NCBI GenBank assembly: GCA_903932865.1 | Contig: CAIZHQ010000015.1 | Coordinates: 186,001-250,000 of the forward strand | Source of the DNA: an uncultured Burkholderiales bacterium | GTDB lineage: Bacteria > Pseudomonadota > Gammaproteobacteria > Burkholderiales > Burkholderiaceae_C | Reading direction: 5' to 3' | Length of the DNA: 64,000 nt | Part shown: positions 47,781 to 57,196 of the stretch, piece by piece | Layout of the letters: each line of letters starts with the position of its first letter | Position numbering within the stretch: position 1 is the first letter of the stretch | Position numbers and translations under genes: made by a program | The notes under the pieces: generated by a model | The model's database searches: none | What the model was told of the DNA's origin: nothing | The model's input: only the letters and a program-made list of their open reading frames with translations

Positions 47781-48296
47781 TTAGCCCTGCGCGCCCAGCA
47801 GGTAATCGATCTTGCCCACTTCGACACCGTTGTGGCGCAGGATGGTGTAAGCCGTGGTGATGTGGAAGTACATGTTGGGCAGCATCCAGCCCGTGAGGTA
47901 ATCCTGACCGTTCAGCGTGCGGGTTTTGCCGGGGCCGGCGGGAAAGGTGATTTCTTTGGCCTCGGTGCCGTCCAGCGAGGCGGCGGGCACGGTAGCGATG
48001 AAGGCCAGGGTTTTCTGGATGCGTTCTTGCAACTGGGCCAGTGTGGTCTCTGTGTCTTCAAACTTGGGCGCTTCGATGCCGCTCAAGCGCGCCACGCCGT
48101 TTTTCACCGCGTCGCAAGCAATCAAAATCTGCCGCGTGAAGGGCAGCATGTCGGGGGCCAACCGGTAAGTCGTCAGCGCTGTCGGGTCGATCTTTTTCGC
48201 TTCAACGAACTGCTCGGCTTTGGCCAAGATGTGGCTCAGGTTGGTGAGCATGCGGGTGCAAACGGGCAAGCTGGCGCTGGACATGGAAATGGTCAT
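47781..48296 (-). CDS. DUF1993 family protein
   Basis: 171-aa cytoplasmic protein of a DinB-like helical-bundle family of unknown role. Seen: SSASLPVCTRMLTNLSHILAKAEQF at the N-terminus, and the family C-terminal segment MYFHITTAYTILRHNGVEVGKIDYL. ATG at 48296 with GGAGA 6 nt before it. Downstream of the DUF2164 gene on the same strand. Confidence 0.88.
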   Translation of the reverse strand: MTISMSSASLPVCTRMLTNLSHILAKAEQFVEAKKIDPTALTTYRLAPDMLPFTRQILIACDAVKNGVARLSGIEAPKFEDTETTLAQLQERIQKTLAFIATVPAASLDGTEAKEITFPAGPGKTRTLNGQDYLTGWMLPNMYFHITTAYTILRHNGVEVGKIDYLLGAQG

Positions 48297-48358
48297 GAAA
48301 TTCTCCGGGTTTGGATGGGTGGTTGGATGCGTTTGCACCAGTTCGGGTTCGCGTTTTA

Positions 48359-48619
48359 TTAGCGCTGGTTGAACTTTTGCCAGTACTGGAATTCATCCTC
48401 GCGGACTTCGTAAGCCAGGTCTTCTGCGCGCATGAGCATGCGCTCTTTGGCATCGCTCACAGCGCGGTTGTAAATGCTGGGGCCAATTTCTTCGAGGATA
48501 AAACCCAGCAAGGCACCGGCAGAAATGTTGCCGATTTTTTGCTCAAAATTGTCCAGAAAGTAGCGTTCAATGCTGGCAATCGCCTGGACCCGGTCTTCTT
48601 TGCTCAGTTGGATGGCCAT
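48359..48619 (-). CDS. DUF2164 family protein
   Basis: 86-aa protein; KEDRVQAIASIERYFLDNFEQKIGNISAGALLGFILEEIGPSIYNRAV, read in parts, is the family core. Predicted mostly helical; function unknown. It starts 9 nt after the RidA gene stop, so the two are probably co-transcribed. Confidence 0.88.
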   Translation of the reverse strand: MAIQLSKEDRVQAIASIERYFLDNFEQKIGNISAGALLGFILEEIGPSIYNRAVSDAKERMLMRAEDLAYEVREDEFQYWQKFNQR

Positions 48620-48627
48620 GAGCGTGT

Positions 48628-49086
48628 TCAGCCGATTTCGGCGATCAATTCGATCTCGACACAGGCGCCCATCGGGATTTGGGCCACCCCAAAAGCGCTG
48701 CGAGCATGGGCACCCACTTGGGGTCCGAAAACCTGTCCCAGCAATTCGCTGCAGCCGTTGGTGACCAAGTGTTGTTCGGTGAAGTCGCCCGTTGAATTGA
48801 CCAGGCTCATCACTTTGACAATTCGCTTGACCCTGTTGAGATCGCCCACGGCCGCGTGCAGTGTGCCCATCAGGTCAATGGCCACGGCTCGCGCAGCTTG
48901 TTGGCCTTCAGCGGTGTCGATGTTCTTGCCCAGTTGACCTGCCCACGCTTTGCCGTTTTTTTTGGCGACATGGCCCGACAAAAAGACCAGGTTACCGGTT
49001 TGTACATAGGGCACATAGGCTGCAGCGGGCACGGCCACGGGGGGGAGCTCGATGTTCAGGGACTTCAGGGTTTCATAGACGTTCAT
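48628..49086 (-). CDS. RidA/YjgF family protein
   Basis: Trimeric enamine/imine deaminase family (chorismate-mutase-like fold), 152 aa. Seen: VQTGNLVFLSGHVA, EGQQAARAVAIDLMGTLHAAVGDLNRV, and a C-terminal GACVEIELIAEI. ATG at 49086; the longer frame upstream has no family likeness. The longer-than-usual length (about 150 rather than 130) puts it in the LPPVA-type subgroup often found beside lyases or alone. The reactive Arg of canonical RidA is not obvious, so deaminase activity is uncertain. Confidence 0.88.
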   Translation of the reverse strand: MNVYETLKSLNIELPPVAVPAAAYVPYVQTGNLVFLSGHVAKKNGKAWAGQLGKNIDTAEGQQAARAVAIDLMGTLHAAVGDLNRVKRIVKVMSLVNSTGDFTEQHLVTNGCSELLGQVFGPQVGAHARSAFGVAQIPMGACVEIELIAEIG

Positions 49087-49278
49087 GTCGTGGGCTCGTT
49101 GTGTGGATGGATCGAAGTGGAACGGCACTGACCTTGGGCCAGTGCTTGGATTGTCGCCGAAACGCATTCACGCTCAGATCAAGACCAAGCGCATGAGACC
49201 TGTCTAAACTGTTGTAAAAAGTACGCTTTGCATCAATGCCTTGCAAATCCAACCACCAGCCCATTCAGGGAGGCTGCC

Positions 49279-49338
49279 ATGAACCTCAATTCGAGCCGAA
49301 AACCCAGTCTGCTTTCTAAGCTGCAGGTTGGTCCATGA
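49279..49338 (+). CDS. 19-residue upstream ORF coupled to comEC
   Basis: GGGAGG (49268-49273) lies 5 nt before an ATG that opens MNLNSSRKPSLLSKLQVGP. The stop TGA overlaps the comEC ATG as ATGA (49335-49338). comEC itself has no Shine-Dalgarno. The layout fits a leader peptide that feeds ribosomes into comEC. The peptide is basic and has no recognised family. Confidence 0.5.
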   Translation: MNLNSSRKPSLLSKLQVGP

Positions 49339-51818
49339 GCGCGCGCGCAGGACAAGGGTGGTTCATTAACCTCGTGGCATGGTGTGCTGGGATCGCGCTG
49401 CAACTGCAGCAAGAGACACTTTGGGCCGTATCGGCTTATGTCTTGCTGGCGTCCTTGTCAGGTGGCGCGGTTTGGTGGATCCGCCGCCAAAAAGCGACCT
49501 TTTGGGTCAGGACCCTTGCTGTAGGGGGCGCTTTAGCCTGTCTCGCATACGCTGTGACGGGTCTGCATGCGCTCTCACGGTCGTTGCCCATCGACCCCGC
49601 ATTGGAGGGCCAAGACTTGGATGTGGTTGGTTGGGTCCAAGCCATGCCCCAACGGCAAGACGTGGGGTGGCGTTTTCGTTTTCGCATCGAGCAAGCCTGG
49701 CAGGTTGATGCGTCAGGTCAAAACCGGGCGATCGACTTGGACACCGAACTGCCCTCGCAGGTGTATTTGGGGTGGTATGGGCAAGAGGGCAGACACGACA
49801 GCGGATGGAACATGTCGGCATTGCCCGAGCCTGTGAAGGCGGGAGAGCGATGGCGACTGCGTGTACGGCTGAAAGCGCCTCATGGCCATCTGAACCCCAG
49901 GGGTTTTGACTACGAGTTGTGGCTGTGGGAGCAAAACATCCGGGCCACCGGATATGTCAGAACAGGCGTCAAAGACCCGAGCCCTGAGCGGCTGGCCAGA
50001 ACGGGCCGGCACACTGTAGAAAGCTGGAGACAGTCGGTTCGCGATCGATTGCTGACACACTTGGCCACGTCGCCTGGGGGCGCAGCAACTGTCCAGCACA
50101 GTGGCGTGGTCGCCGCCTTGGTCACGGGCGATCAGGCCGCTATCGACCGAAGCGAGTGGGACCTCTTTCGGGCGACCGGGGTGAGCCATTTGATGAGCAT
50201 TTCAGGCCTGCATGTGACCATGTTCGCATGGCTGGCTTCGCTGGTCGTGGCTTGGGGCTGGCGTCGGTTGGCGCTTTGGGGATTTGCAGGAGCCTTGCGT
50301 TGGCCTGCCCCTGAAGTGGGGGCCTTGGCCGGGCTTGTGCTGGCGGGTTTTTATGCCCTGTTCAGCGGTTGGGGCGTGCCCGCGCAGCGCACGATGTGGA
50401 TGTTGGCGGTGGTGGTGGTGCTCAAACTGTCGGCCCGGCTTTGGCCTGGGCACTTGGTCTGGTCTTTGGCCGGGGCGGTGGTGCTGACATGGGACCCTTG
50501 GGCCATGTTGCAGCCGGGGTTTTGGCTCAGTTTTGTGGCCGTGGGGGTTTTGATGGCGACGGGCCATGCCTGGGATCCAGGGCAAAAGCAACGGGTGGGG
50601 GGCAGTGTTTGGCCAGGACGTGCGTTCGCATTGGTCAGGGAGCAGTTCATCGTCACAGTGGCGTTGGCACCGCTTGGGTTGTTGTTTTTCGGGCAAGTAT
50701 CCTGGGTAGGCTTGATTGCCAATTTGCTGGCCATTCCCTGGGTGACTTTCTTGGTCACGCCCTTGGCCATGTTGGGGGTGGTTTGGTCGGGTGCTTGGGA
50801 GCTGGCGGTTTGGGCCTTGCAGCCGCTGACGATGGTGTTGAGTTGGATGGCTTCATGGCCTCAACCTGTTATGTCAACGGCCATAGCGCCTTGGAGCTTG
50901 GCCGTTTTGGCCCTGGTTGGCGCCGTGGTGCTGGTGCTCAAAGCGCCGTTGTCTTGGAAGCTACTTTGCCTGCCGCTGCTGTGGCCCGTTCTGTTTTGGC
51001 AAGCGCCCAGACCTGCGGCGGGCAATTTTGAGTTGCTGGCCGCTGATGTGGGGCAGGGCAACGCGGTGCTTGTGCGAACCGCACGGCACAGCTTGCTGTA
51101 CGACGCTGGGCCGCGTTATTCATCCGAAAGTGATGCGGGGCACCGGGTGTTGGTGCCCTTGCTGGCCCAATCGGGTGAGCGCTTGAATATGTTGATGCTC
51201 AGCCACCGAGACAGTGACCACACGGGTGGTGCTGCAGCTGTGTTGTCCATGCAGCCTCAAGCAGCACTGTGGTCTTCTTTGGAAGAGGGTCACCCTTTGC
51301 ACAGCTTGCGGCCTGACTGGAGGCGTTGCCAAGCCGGGCAATCCTGGATCTGGGATGGGGTGCTTTTTGAGGTCTTGCATCCGCCAGCGCTGGCCACTGG
51401 CAAGCCGCTGGACAAAAAAACCAAGCCCAATGCGCTCAGCTGTGTGCTGCGCATCAGCCAAGGAACGGCCTCGGCTTTGTTGGCGGGTGACATTGAGGCC
51501 CCTCAAGAGTTGGCATTGGTGGCCTCGGGTCTTCTGCCTGTGAACCTGCTTTTGGTGCCACATCACGGCAGCAAGACATCATCTACTGGGCCATTCATTG
51601 AAGCCTTACAGCCCCAAGTGGCCGTAGTTCAAGCCGGCTACCGCAACCGTTATGGCCATCCTGCCGAGTCCGTAGTTGAGCGCTACAGGGCATTGGGCGT
51701 TGACTTGGTTGAAAACACCCGCTGCGGCGCAGCGCGCTGGCTCAGCTCCAAACCCGAGGTGGTGCACTGTGAAAGGGAATGGGCTCGGCGGTACTGGCAC
51801 CACATCGTGCCTCCTTGA
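49335..51818 (+). CDS. comEC: DNA internalisation protein ComEC/Rec2
   Basis: Inner-membrane channel for single-stranded DNA uptake in natural transformation. Domains: N-terminal helices and an OB-like periplasmic domain (DUF4131, about 30-210), the Competence membrane domain from GVSHLMSISGLHVTMFAWLAS (about 280-560), and a C-terminal metallo-beta-lactamase-like domain with DVGQGNAVLV, SHRDSDHTGG and PHHGSKTSS. 827 aa, full length with all motifs, so uptake capacity is plausible. Only competence gene in the window. Confidence 0.94.
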   Translation: MSARAGQGWFINLVAWCAGIALQLQQETLWAVSAYVLLASLSGGAVWWIRRQKATFWVRTLAVGGALACLAYAVTGLHALSRSLPIDPALEGQDLDVVGWVQAMPQRQDVGWRFRFRIEQAWQVDASGQNRAIDLDTELPSQVYLGWYGQEGRHDSGWNMSALPEPVKAGERWRLRVRLKAPHGHLNPRGFDYELWLWEQNIRATGYVRTGVKDPSPERLARTGRHTVESWRQSVRDRLLTHLATSPGGAATVQHSGVVAALVTGDQAAIDRSEWDLFRATGVSHLMSISGLHVTMFAWLASLVVAWGWRRLALWGFAGALRWPAPEVGALAGLVLAGFYALFSGWGVPAQRTMWMLAVVVVLKLSARLWPGHLVWSLAGAVVLTWDPWAMLQPGFWLSFVAVGVLMATGHAWDPGQKQRVGGSVWPGRAFALVREQFIVTVALAPLGLLFFGQVSWVGLIANLLAIPWVTFLVTPLAMLGVVWSGAWELAVWALQPLTMVLSWMASWPQPVMSTAIAPWSLAVLALVGAVVLVLKAPLSWKLLCLPLLWPVLFWQAPRPAAGNFELLAADVGQGNAVLVRTARHSLLYDAGPRYSSESDAGHRVLVPLLAQSGERLNMLMLSHRDSDHTGGAAAVLSMQPQAALWSSLEEGHPLHSLRPDWRRCQAGQSWIWDGVLFEVLHPPALATGKPLDKKTKPNALSCVLRISQGTASALLAGDIEAPQELALVASGLLPVNLLLVPHHGSKTSSTGPFIEALQPQVAVVQAGYRNRYGHPAESVVERYRALGVDLVENTRCGAARWLSSKPEVVHCEREWARRYWHHIVPP

Positions 51819-51856
51819 TCTGTGGCGAGTGGGCGCATAACAGGGAGGTTGGCCGT

Positions 51857-52639
51857 TCAGGCGGACAGCGTGAGCACCACCGGTGTATGGTCGCTGGGCC
51901 GCTCGTTTTTGCGGGGGGCACGATCGATCACGCAGGCGCTGGCGCGGACTTTGAGGGCTTGTGAAATCAAAATATGGTCAATGCGTAAGCCCCGGTTGCG
52001 TCGGAACGCGAACTCGCGGTAATCCCACCAGCTGTAGCTTTTCTCGGGCTGTTCAAACAAACGGAAGCTGTCCGTCAGACCCAAATCGGTTAGAGCTTGG
52101 AGTTTTTCGCGCTCGGCCACGGTGCAGTGGATGGTGTCTTTCAAGCCTACGGGGTCCCACATGTCGAGTTCGTCAAAGGTGATGTTGTAATCGCCCGTGA
52201 GCACCAAGTTCGGGTGCTTTTGCATCTCGCTTTGCACCCAATCGTGCAAGGCATCCAGCCAGCGCATTTTGTAGATGAATTTGTCGCTGTCCGGCGCCTG
52301 ACCATTCGGAAAATAAGCGCCGATCACCCGCACCGTTCCGCCTGCGCCATCGGGGTAGGTGGCGGCGATCACGCGCGACATGTCGTCTTCAAAGCCGGGG
52401 ATGTTTTTCACCAAGTCGATGCCTGCCGCCTTGGAGATCAGCGCCACGCCGTTGTAGGTTTTTTGGCCAAACCAATGTGCTTGGTAACCGGCTTCGGCGA
52501 AAGCGGCCACAGGAAATTTGTCGTCGGTCAGCTTGAGCTCTTGCAGGGCCAGCACCTCGGTCGGGTTGGCGGACAGCCAGTCCAGCACTTGCGCCAGACG
52601 CACAGACAAGGAGTTCACATTCCAAGTGGCAATTTTCAT
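51857..52639 (-). CDS. xth: Exodeoxyribonuclease III (AP endonuclease)
   Basis: Base-excision-repair nuclease. Seen: MKIATWNVNSLSVRL, LQELKLTDDKFP with the metal-binding Glu, NITFDELDMWDP with the catalytic Asp-Asn pair, and RNRGLRIDHILIS plus PSDHTPVVL with the final Asp-His. 260 aa. The ATG overlaps the folA stop by 4 nt. Symbol xth follows common usage; xthA is equivalent. Confidence 0.94.
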   Translation of the reverse strand: MKIATWNVNSLSVRLAQVLDWLSANPTEVLALQELKLTDDKFPVAAFAEAGYQAHWFGQKTYNGVALISKAAGIDLVKNIPGFEDDMSRVIAATYPDGAGGTVRVIGAYFPNGQAPDSDKFIYKMRWLDALHDWVQSEMQKHPNLVLTGDYNITFDELDMWDPVGLKDTIHCTVAEREKLQALTDLGLTDSFRLFEQPEKSYSWWDYREFAFRRNRGLRIDHILISQALKVRASACVIDRAPRKNERPSDHTPVVLTLSA

Positions 52640-53130
52640 GGCTTGATGGTGTTTTGGTAGGTGACGAATGCAAAGCCCAAGTCGCTTGCCGTGGTGTGCT
52701 GTTCACGTTGCACCTCTTGCCAATGGGCGCCCAGTTCGGGCGCGAAGGCATCGCCGACAAAGTCTGCGTCGATCTCGGTGACCACCGCCGTGCTGGCCAA
52801 GGGTTCGGCTTGACGGTAAATGTCGGCGCCGCCCATGATCCAGGCGACGGGCACATTGCCGCACAAGCGCATGGCGTCTTCGATCGATTGGGACCGCAAG
52901 GCACCCTCGGCTTGCCAGTCCAGCTGGCGGGTGACGACGATGTTCAAGCGACCCGGCAAGGGCCTGAACCTTGCAGGCAGCGAGTCCCAAGTCTTGCGGC
53001 CCATGATGACCGGTTGACCCAGCGTGACGCGCTTGAAATGCGCCAGGTCTTCGGGCAGGTGCCAGGGCATCTGATTGTCTTTGCCGATCACACCATTGCG
53101 GGCGCGGGCGTAAATCAGGTGCAGCTTCAT
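52636..53130 (-). CDS. folA: Dihydrofolate reductase
   Basis: NADPH-dependent reduction of dihydrofolate, needed after thymidylate synthase. Seen: LIYARARNGVIGKDNQMPWHLPEDLAHFK with the catalytic Asp equivalent and Trp, VIMGRKTWDSLP, IVVTRQ and VAWIMGGADIYRQ. 164 aa from the ATG at 53130; the upstream extension has no family likeness. Between thyA and xth, overlapping xth by 4 nt. Confidence 0.95.
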   Translation of the reverse strand: MKLHLIYARARNGVIGKDNQMPWHLPEDLAHFKRVTLGQPVIMGRKTWDSLPARFRPLPGRLNIVVTRQLDWQAEGALRSQSIEDAMRLCGNVPVAWIMGGADIYRQAEPLASTAVVTEIDADFVGDAFAPELGAHWQEVQREQHTTASDLGFAFVTYQNTIKP

Positions 53131-53141
53131 CGAAAGCTGCC

Positions 53142-53993
53142 TCAAACAGCGACAGGCGCTTTGATGGCCGGGTGGCATTCGTAGCCCACGACCTCGAAGT
53201 CTTCAAATTCGTAATCGAAGATAGAGGCAGGCTTGCGCTTGATGTGGAGCGTGGGGTAAGCCATGGGCGAACGGCTCAGTTGCAGCTCGACCTGTTCGTG
53301 GTGGTTGCTGTAAATGTGGCAGTCACCACCCGTCCAGATGAAGTCGCCCACGTCCATGTCGCATTGCTGGGCCACCATGTGGGTCAGCAGCGCATAGCTG
53401 GCGATGTTGAAGGGCACGCCCAAAAAAATGTCGGCGCTGCGCTGGTAGAGCTGGCAGCTGAGTTTGGGTTTGTCGCCCGCTTTTTTGGGGGGCGCCACAT
53501 AGAACTGGAAGAAGGCATGGCAGGGCATGAGCGCCATCTGGTCCAGCTCGGCCACGTTCCAGGCGCTCACGATGATGCGGCGCGAATTGGGGTTGTTTTT
53601 GAGCGTGTCCATGACCTGTTGGATCTGGTCGATGTGGCCGCCGCCCGGGGTGGGCCAGCTGCGCCACTGCACGCCATAAACGGGGCCGAGCGAGCCGTCT
53701 TCGCGCGCCCATTCGTCCCAGATGGTGCAGCCGCGTTCTTGCAGCCATTTCACATTGCTGTCCCCCCGCAAAAACCACAAGAGCTCCACGATGATGGCCC
53801 GCAAAAACACCTTTTTGGTGGTGACCAGTGGAAAGCCCTCGTTCAGATCAAAACGCATCTGGTGGCCGAACACGCTGCGTGTGCCAGTGCCGGTGCGATC
53901 GCTTTTTTGTACGCCTGTCGTGAAGACGTGGCGCATGAAGTCTTCGTATTGGCTGCGAACAGGGCGGTGCAGTGGGCGGGCAGGGGAGTTCAT
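53142..53993 (-). CDS. thyA: Thymidylate synthase
   Basis: Makes dTMP from dUMP with methylenetetrahydrofolate. Seen: [33 protein letters not shown], catalytic Cys158 in [29 protein letters not shown] and [12 protein letters not shown]. 283 aa from the ATG at 53993; a TTG three codons upstream is the only extension. Twelve nt before folA, whose product recycles the folate made here. Confidence 0.97.
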   Translation of the reverse strand: MNSPARPLHRPVRSQYEDFMRHVFTTGVQKSDRTGTGTRSVFGHQMRFDLNEGFPLVTTKKVFLRAIIVELLWFLRGDSNVKWLQERGCTIWDEWAREDGSLGPVYGVQWRSWPTPGGGHIDQIQQVMDTLKNNPNSRRIIVSAWNVAELDQMALMPCHAFFQFYVAPPKKAGDKPKLSCQLYQRSADIFLGVPFNIASYALLTHMVAQQCDMDVGDFIWTGGDCHIYSNHHEQVELQLSRSPMAYPTLHIKRKPASIFDYEFEDFEVVGYECHPAIKAPVAV

Positions 53994-54016
53994 AGTGTGC
54001 AAGTTTAAATGCTGGA

Positions 54017-55468
54017 TCAGGCCAGTACCCGTCCTGGATTGAGGATGTTTTGCGGGTCCAGCGTCTGCTTGATGGCCCGCATCATGGCCAGTGCGGTGGG
54101 GTCTTTGTAAAGCGGCAGCTTGTTCACTTTTTGCTCGCCCACGCCATGTTCAGCGCTGATCGAGCCGCCAAAGCGTTTGACCTGATCGAACACCAGGGTG
54201 TTGATCTTGTCCTCGAAGGTCCGCACAAAGGCGGGGCCATCAGCCGCCTTGGGCGCTTGGACGTTGTAGTGCAGGTTGCCGTCTCCCAAGTGCCCAAAGT
54301 CGACCAAGCGCACGCCGGGCACCTCGCGCTCAAGCAAGGCGTCGGTATCGGCCACAAAAGCCGGGATGCGTGAGACAGGGATGCTGATGTCGTGCTTGAT
54401 GTTTTGGCCCTCTTGCACCTGGGCCAGTGTGATACTTTCGCGGATGTGCCACAGCCCTTTGGCTTGCGTCAGGTTTTCGGCGACCACTGCATTGGTCACG
54501 CAGCCGGCGTCCAGTGCGGCTTCAAGCAGGGCTTCAAACTGTCCCCGGGCGTGGGTTTCGTTTTCGCTGTCGGAATTTTCCAGCAGCACGCACCAAGGCG
54601 TTTCCTGCCAGAGTGGCACGCGCAGCTGCGGGTAGTGTTTGTCGACCAAGCTCAAAGCAAACTGGCCCATGACCTCAAAGCCCGTGAGACCTGGTCCGAG
54701 GCGCTGATGCGCCAGACCCAGCAGCTGCACGGCCGCGTCCATGCTCGGAACAGCGGCCCAGGCGGTCAGTTGAGCGGCGGGCTGGGGGTAAAGCTTCATG
54801 GTTGCGGCAGTGATGATGCCCAGTGTGCCTTCGCTGCCGATCATCAGGTTGCGCAGGTCGTAGCCCGTGTTGTCTTTGCGCAGACCTGTCAGGCCGTGCC
54901 AGACCTCGCCTTGCGCGGTGACGACTTCCAGGCCCAAGCAGAGCTCTCGGGTGTTGCCGTAGCGCACGACTTGGGTGCCCCCAGCGTTGGTGCCCAGATT
55001 GCCACCAATGGTGCAACTGCCTTCAGCGCCCAAGCTCAAGGGAAATAAAAATCCGGCGTGTTCAGCGGCGGCCTGCAGGTTTTGCAGCACACAACCGGCT
55101 TCCACGGTGATGGTCAGGTTGGCCGGGTCGATGGCGCGCACGGCGTTCATGCGGGTCATGCTCATCACGATCTGTGTGCCTGAGCCGTCGGGCACGCCCC
55201 CGACCACCAGCCCGGTGTTGCCGCCTTGGGGCACGATGGGTGTGTTCGTCGATGCGCAGGCCTTGACCACGGCGGCGACTTCTTGGGTGTTGCCCGGGCG
55301 TACCACGGCGAGCGACCGTCCCTTGACGCGTTTGCGCCAGTCTTGTTCCCAAGGGCTCAGGTCTGCGCCGGGGTCGTCGTGGGTGAGCACGTTGGCTTGG
55401 CCACAAATGGCACGCAGCTGCGCGATCACGGCGTTTTGGGTCGGGGTCTGATCGGTCATGGCAGTCAT
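54017..55468 (-). CDS. FAD-binding oxidase, GlcD/D-2-hydroxyacid dehydrogenase family
   Basis: Flavoprotein with an N-terminal PCMH-type FAD domain ([52 protein letters not shown]) and a C-terminal FAD-oxidase domain with [17 protein letters not shown] and [11 protein letters not shown], whose histidines bind the substrate-site metal. 483 aa. Relatives oxidise D-lactate, D-2-hydroxyglutarate or glycolate; which one is not readable. Starts are ATG at 55468 or 55459. Precedes thyA on the same strand after 23 nt. Confidence 0.9.
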   Translation of the reverse strand: MTAMTDQTPTQNAVIAQLRAICGQANVLTHDDPGADLSPWEQDWRKRVKGRSLAVVRPGNTQEVAAVVKACASTNTPIVPQGGNTGLVVGGVPDGSGTQIVMSMTRMNAVRAIDPANLTITVEAGCVLQNLQAAAEHAGFLFPLSLGAEGSCTIGGNLGTNAGGTQVVRYGNTRELCLGLEVVTAQGEVWHGLTGLRKDNTGYDLRNLMIGSEGTLGIITAATMKLYPQPAAQLTAWAAVPSMDAAVQLLGLAHQRLGPGLTGFEVMGQFALSLVDKHYPQLRVPLWQETPWCVLLENSDSENETHARGQFEALLEAALDAGCVTNAVVAENLTQAKGLWHIRESITLAQVQEGQNIKHDISIPVSRIPAFVADTDALLEREVPGVRLVDFGHLGDGNLHYNVQAPKAADGPAFVRTFEDKINTLVFDQVKRFGGSISAEHGVGEQKVNKLPLYKDPTALAMMRAIKQTLDPQNILNPGRVLA

Positions 55469-55498
55469 AAATGAGTAGACAGGCTGTGGCAGTGACGC

Positions 55499-55930
55499 TC
55501 AGTCTCTGGGCACGGGCACAAAGTTCCCCGTGGCTTTCGCGGCCTTGAAGCGTATGCGCACATGCAGCGCGCATGCCACAAACAAGGTGGTGCACAGCAA
55601 GGTTTGCAGTGCGGCCAGGCCTGAGGACGGCCAAGCATCACCCCAGGCACGCACCACGCCTTCGGTGAAATACAGCCAGACCAACAGGCTGACCCAGCGG
55701 TAGGTGTACATGCGGTTTTTCAACAATCCGGCCACCGGGATGCACAAGGGCAACACTTTGATGGCCCACCAACTGCCCCCCTCGCGCAAAGGGGCCAGCC
55801 AGATTTCCCAGGCCAGGCCCAGCACGATCAGGCCCAGCAAGCTGCCCACGGCCAGCCAGCGCGTCAGGTCCAGGCCTGCTGGGGTGGTTTCTTGGAGGGT
55901 GATGGGGGAGGTTTCGGGGTTCGGATTCAT
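55499..55930 (-). CDS. DUF2069 family membrane protein
   Basis: 143-aa inner-membrane protein with about four hydrophobic helices; ALREGGSWWAIKVLPLCIPVAGLLKNRMYTYRWVSLLVWLYFTEGVVRAW, read in parts, matches the DUF2069 core. Function unknown. Its ATG is only 21 bp from the divergent yihY-like ATG. Confidence 0.88.
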   Translation of the reverse strand: MNPNPETSPITLQETTPAGLDLTRWLAVGSLLGLIVLGLAWEIWLAPLREGGSWWAIKVLPLCIPVAGLLKNRMYTYRWVSLLVWLYFTEGVVRAWGDAWPSSGLAALQTLLCTTLFVACALHVRIRFKAAKATGNFVPVPRD

Positions 55931-55939
55931 TGCGATGGC

Positions 55940-55945
55940 ATCATA
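55940..55945 (-). promoter_or_regulatory. -10-like box in the 21-bp divergent gap
   Basis: Minus-strand TATGAT with 9 nt to the DUF2069 ATG, predicting a leader of about 3 nt. No Shine-Dalgarno. The divergent yihY start is only 7 bp from its other side. Confidence 0.35.
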
Positions 55946-55951
55946 CCGGGC

Positions 55952-57196
55952 ATGCAATCATCCTTGTCCAAGACCGGCCTGATCGAACACACCCGTTTGT
56001 GGTGGCAAGAGCTGTCGGATTTTCCCTGGCGACAAATGGGCGGCGTTTTGGCCGAACGCTTTCGCGACGCGCGTTTGGGGCTCAGTGCCAGCTCGCTCAC
56101 CTTCACGACTGTATTGGCCTTGGTGCCCTTGTTTGCGTTGGGATTGGCGGTTTTTTCAGCTTTTCCCGTGTTTGGCAAGTTCCAAGAGATGATTCAGCGC
56201 TGGCTGATCGAGAGTTTGGTGCCCGAAAGCATTGCTCGGCAGGTGCTCAGTTACCTGACCCAATTTTCGCGCAAAGCCAGCCGCTTGGGCACGGCGGGTT
56301 TGGCGGCGGTGCTTTTGTCGGCGGTTTTTCTGATGGTGACGATCGAGCGGACTCTGGGGCAGATCTGGCGGGTCCAGCGTCAGCGTCCATTGCCGCAAAA
56401 GGTCTTGCTGTATTGGTCGTCCATCACGTTGGGGCCTTTGCTGTTGGGGGCCAGTCTGGCCATCAGCTCGTATGTCATGACGGCTTCGCGCGATGTGGTG
56501 GATGTCTTGCCGGGCTCGGTGCGGTGGGTGCTCGACAGTTTTGAATTTTTGCTGCTGACCGCCTGTGTGAGTGGCTTGTATTTTTATGTGCCCTTCACCC
56601 GGGTGCGTTGGCGGCATGCCATCACCGCCGGTTTCCTGGTGGCCGCTTCACTGGAATTGGCCAAGAAAGGGATGGCCTTTTATTTACTGGAAGTGCCCAC
56701 CTATTCGCTGGTTTACGGGGCCTTTGCCGCGGTGCCGATTTTGTTGGTCTGGATTTACGTCACATGGCTGCTGGTGTTGCTGGGGGCGGTGCTGGCGTCC
56801 AGCTTGCCGGAACTGGGCCGCGAGCTGTGGCGCAAACCCGAAGGTGCAGGGTGGTCCTTCAGGCTGGCCCTGGAGGTGTTGGCAGAGTTGCGTGCGGCCA
56901 AGGCTTCGGATCGGCGGGGATGGAGCACCACGGCTTTGGCCGCCCAATTGCATGTTGAGCTGGGCGAGCTGCAGCGGGTGCTGTCGGTCTTGCACCAACT
57001 CGATTGGGTGGGTCACTTGAACGAGCAGTCGCCAGCGCGCCAAGTGCTGTTGATCGACCCCGAACAAGCCAGAGCGGGCCCGCTGATTGACCGCTTGCTG
57101 ATTTTGAGGTCCTCAGCCGCAGATCCTCTGTGGATGCAAGCCGGCTTGGATCAAATTCTGGTGGCGCAGTTGTTGTCCCCTGCCAAAGTGGATTGA
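55952..57196 (+). CDS. YihY/UPF0761 (BrkB-like) membrane protein
   Basis: 414-aa protein with six predicted helices (about 40-290): SASSLTFTTVLALVPLFALGLAVFSAFPVF, read in parts, and YSLVYGAFAAVPILLVWIYVTWLLVLLGAVL are family marks. A C-terminal cytoplasmic region (about 320-414) looks like a winged helix (STTALAAQLHVELGELQRVLSVLHQLDWV). Older labels as ribonuclease BN are wrong for this family; function is unclear. ATG at 55952; the upstream frame is not coding. Its 3' end overlaps the remnant frame on the other strand by 46 nt. Confidence 0.9.
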   Translation: MQSSLSKTGLIEHTRLWWQELSDFPWRQMGGVLAERFRDARLGLSASSLTFTTVLALVPLFALGLAVFSAFPVFGKFQEMIQRWLIESLVPESIARQVLSYLTQFSRKASRLGTAGLAAVLLSAVFLMVTIERTLGQIWRVQRQRPLPQKVLLYWSSITLGPLLLGASLAISSYVMTASRDVVDVLPGSVRWVLDSFEFLLLTACVSGLYFYVPFTRVRWRHAITAGFLVAASLELAKKGMAFYLLEVPTYSLVYGAFAAVPILLVWIYVTWLLVLLGAVLASSLPELGRELWRKPEGAGWSFRLALEVLAELRAAKASDRRGWSTTALAAQLHVELGELQRVLSVLHQLDWVGHLNEQSPARQVLLIDPEQARAGPLIDRLLILRSSAADPLWMQAGLDQILVAQLLSPAKVD

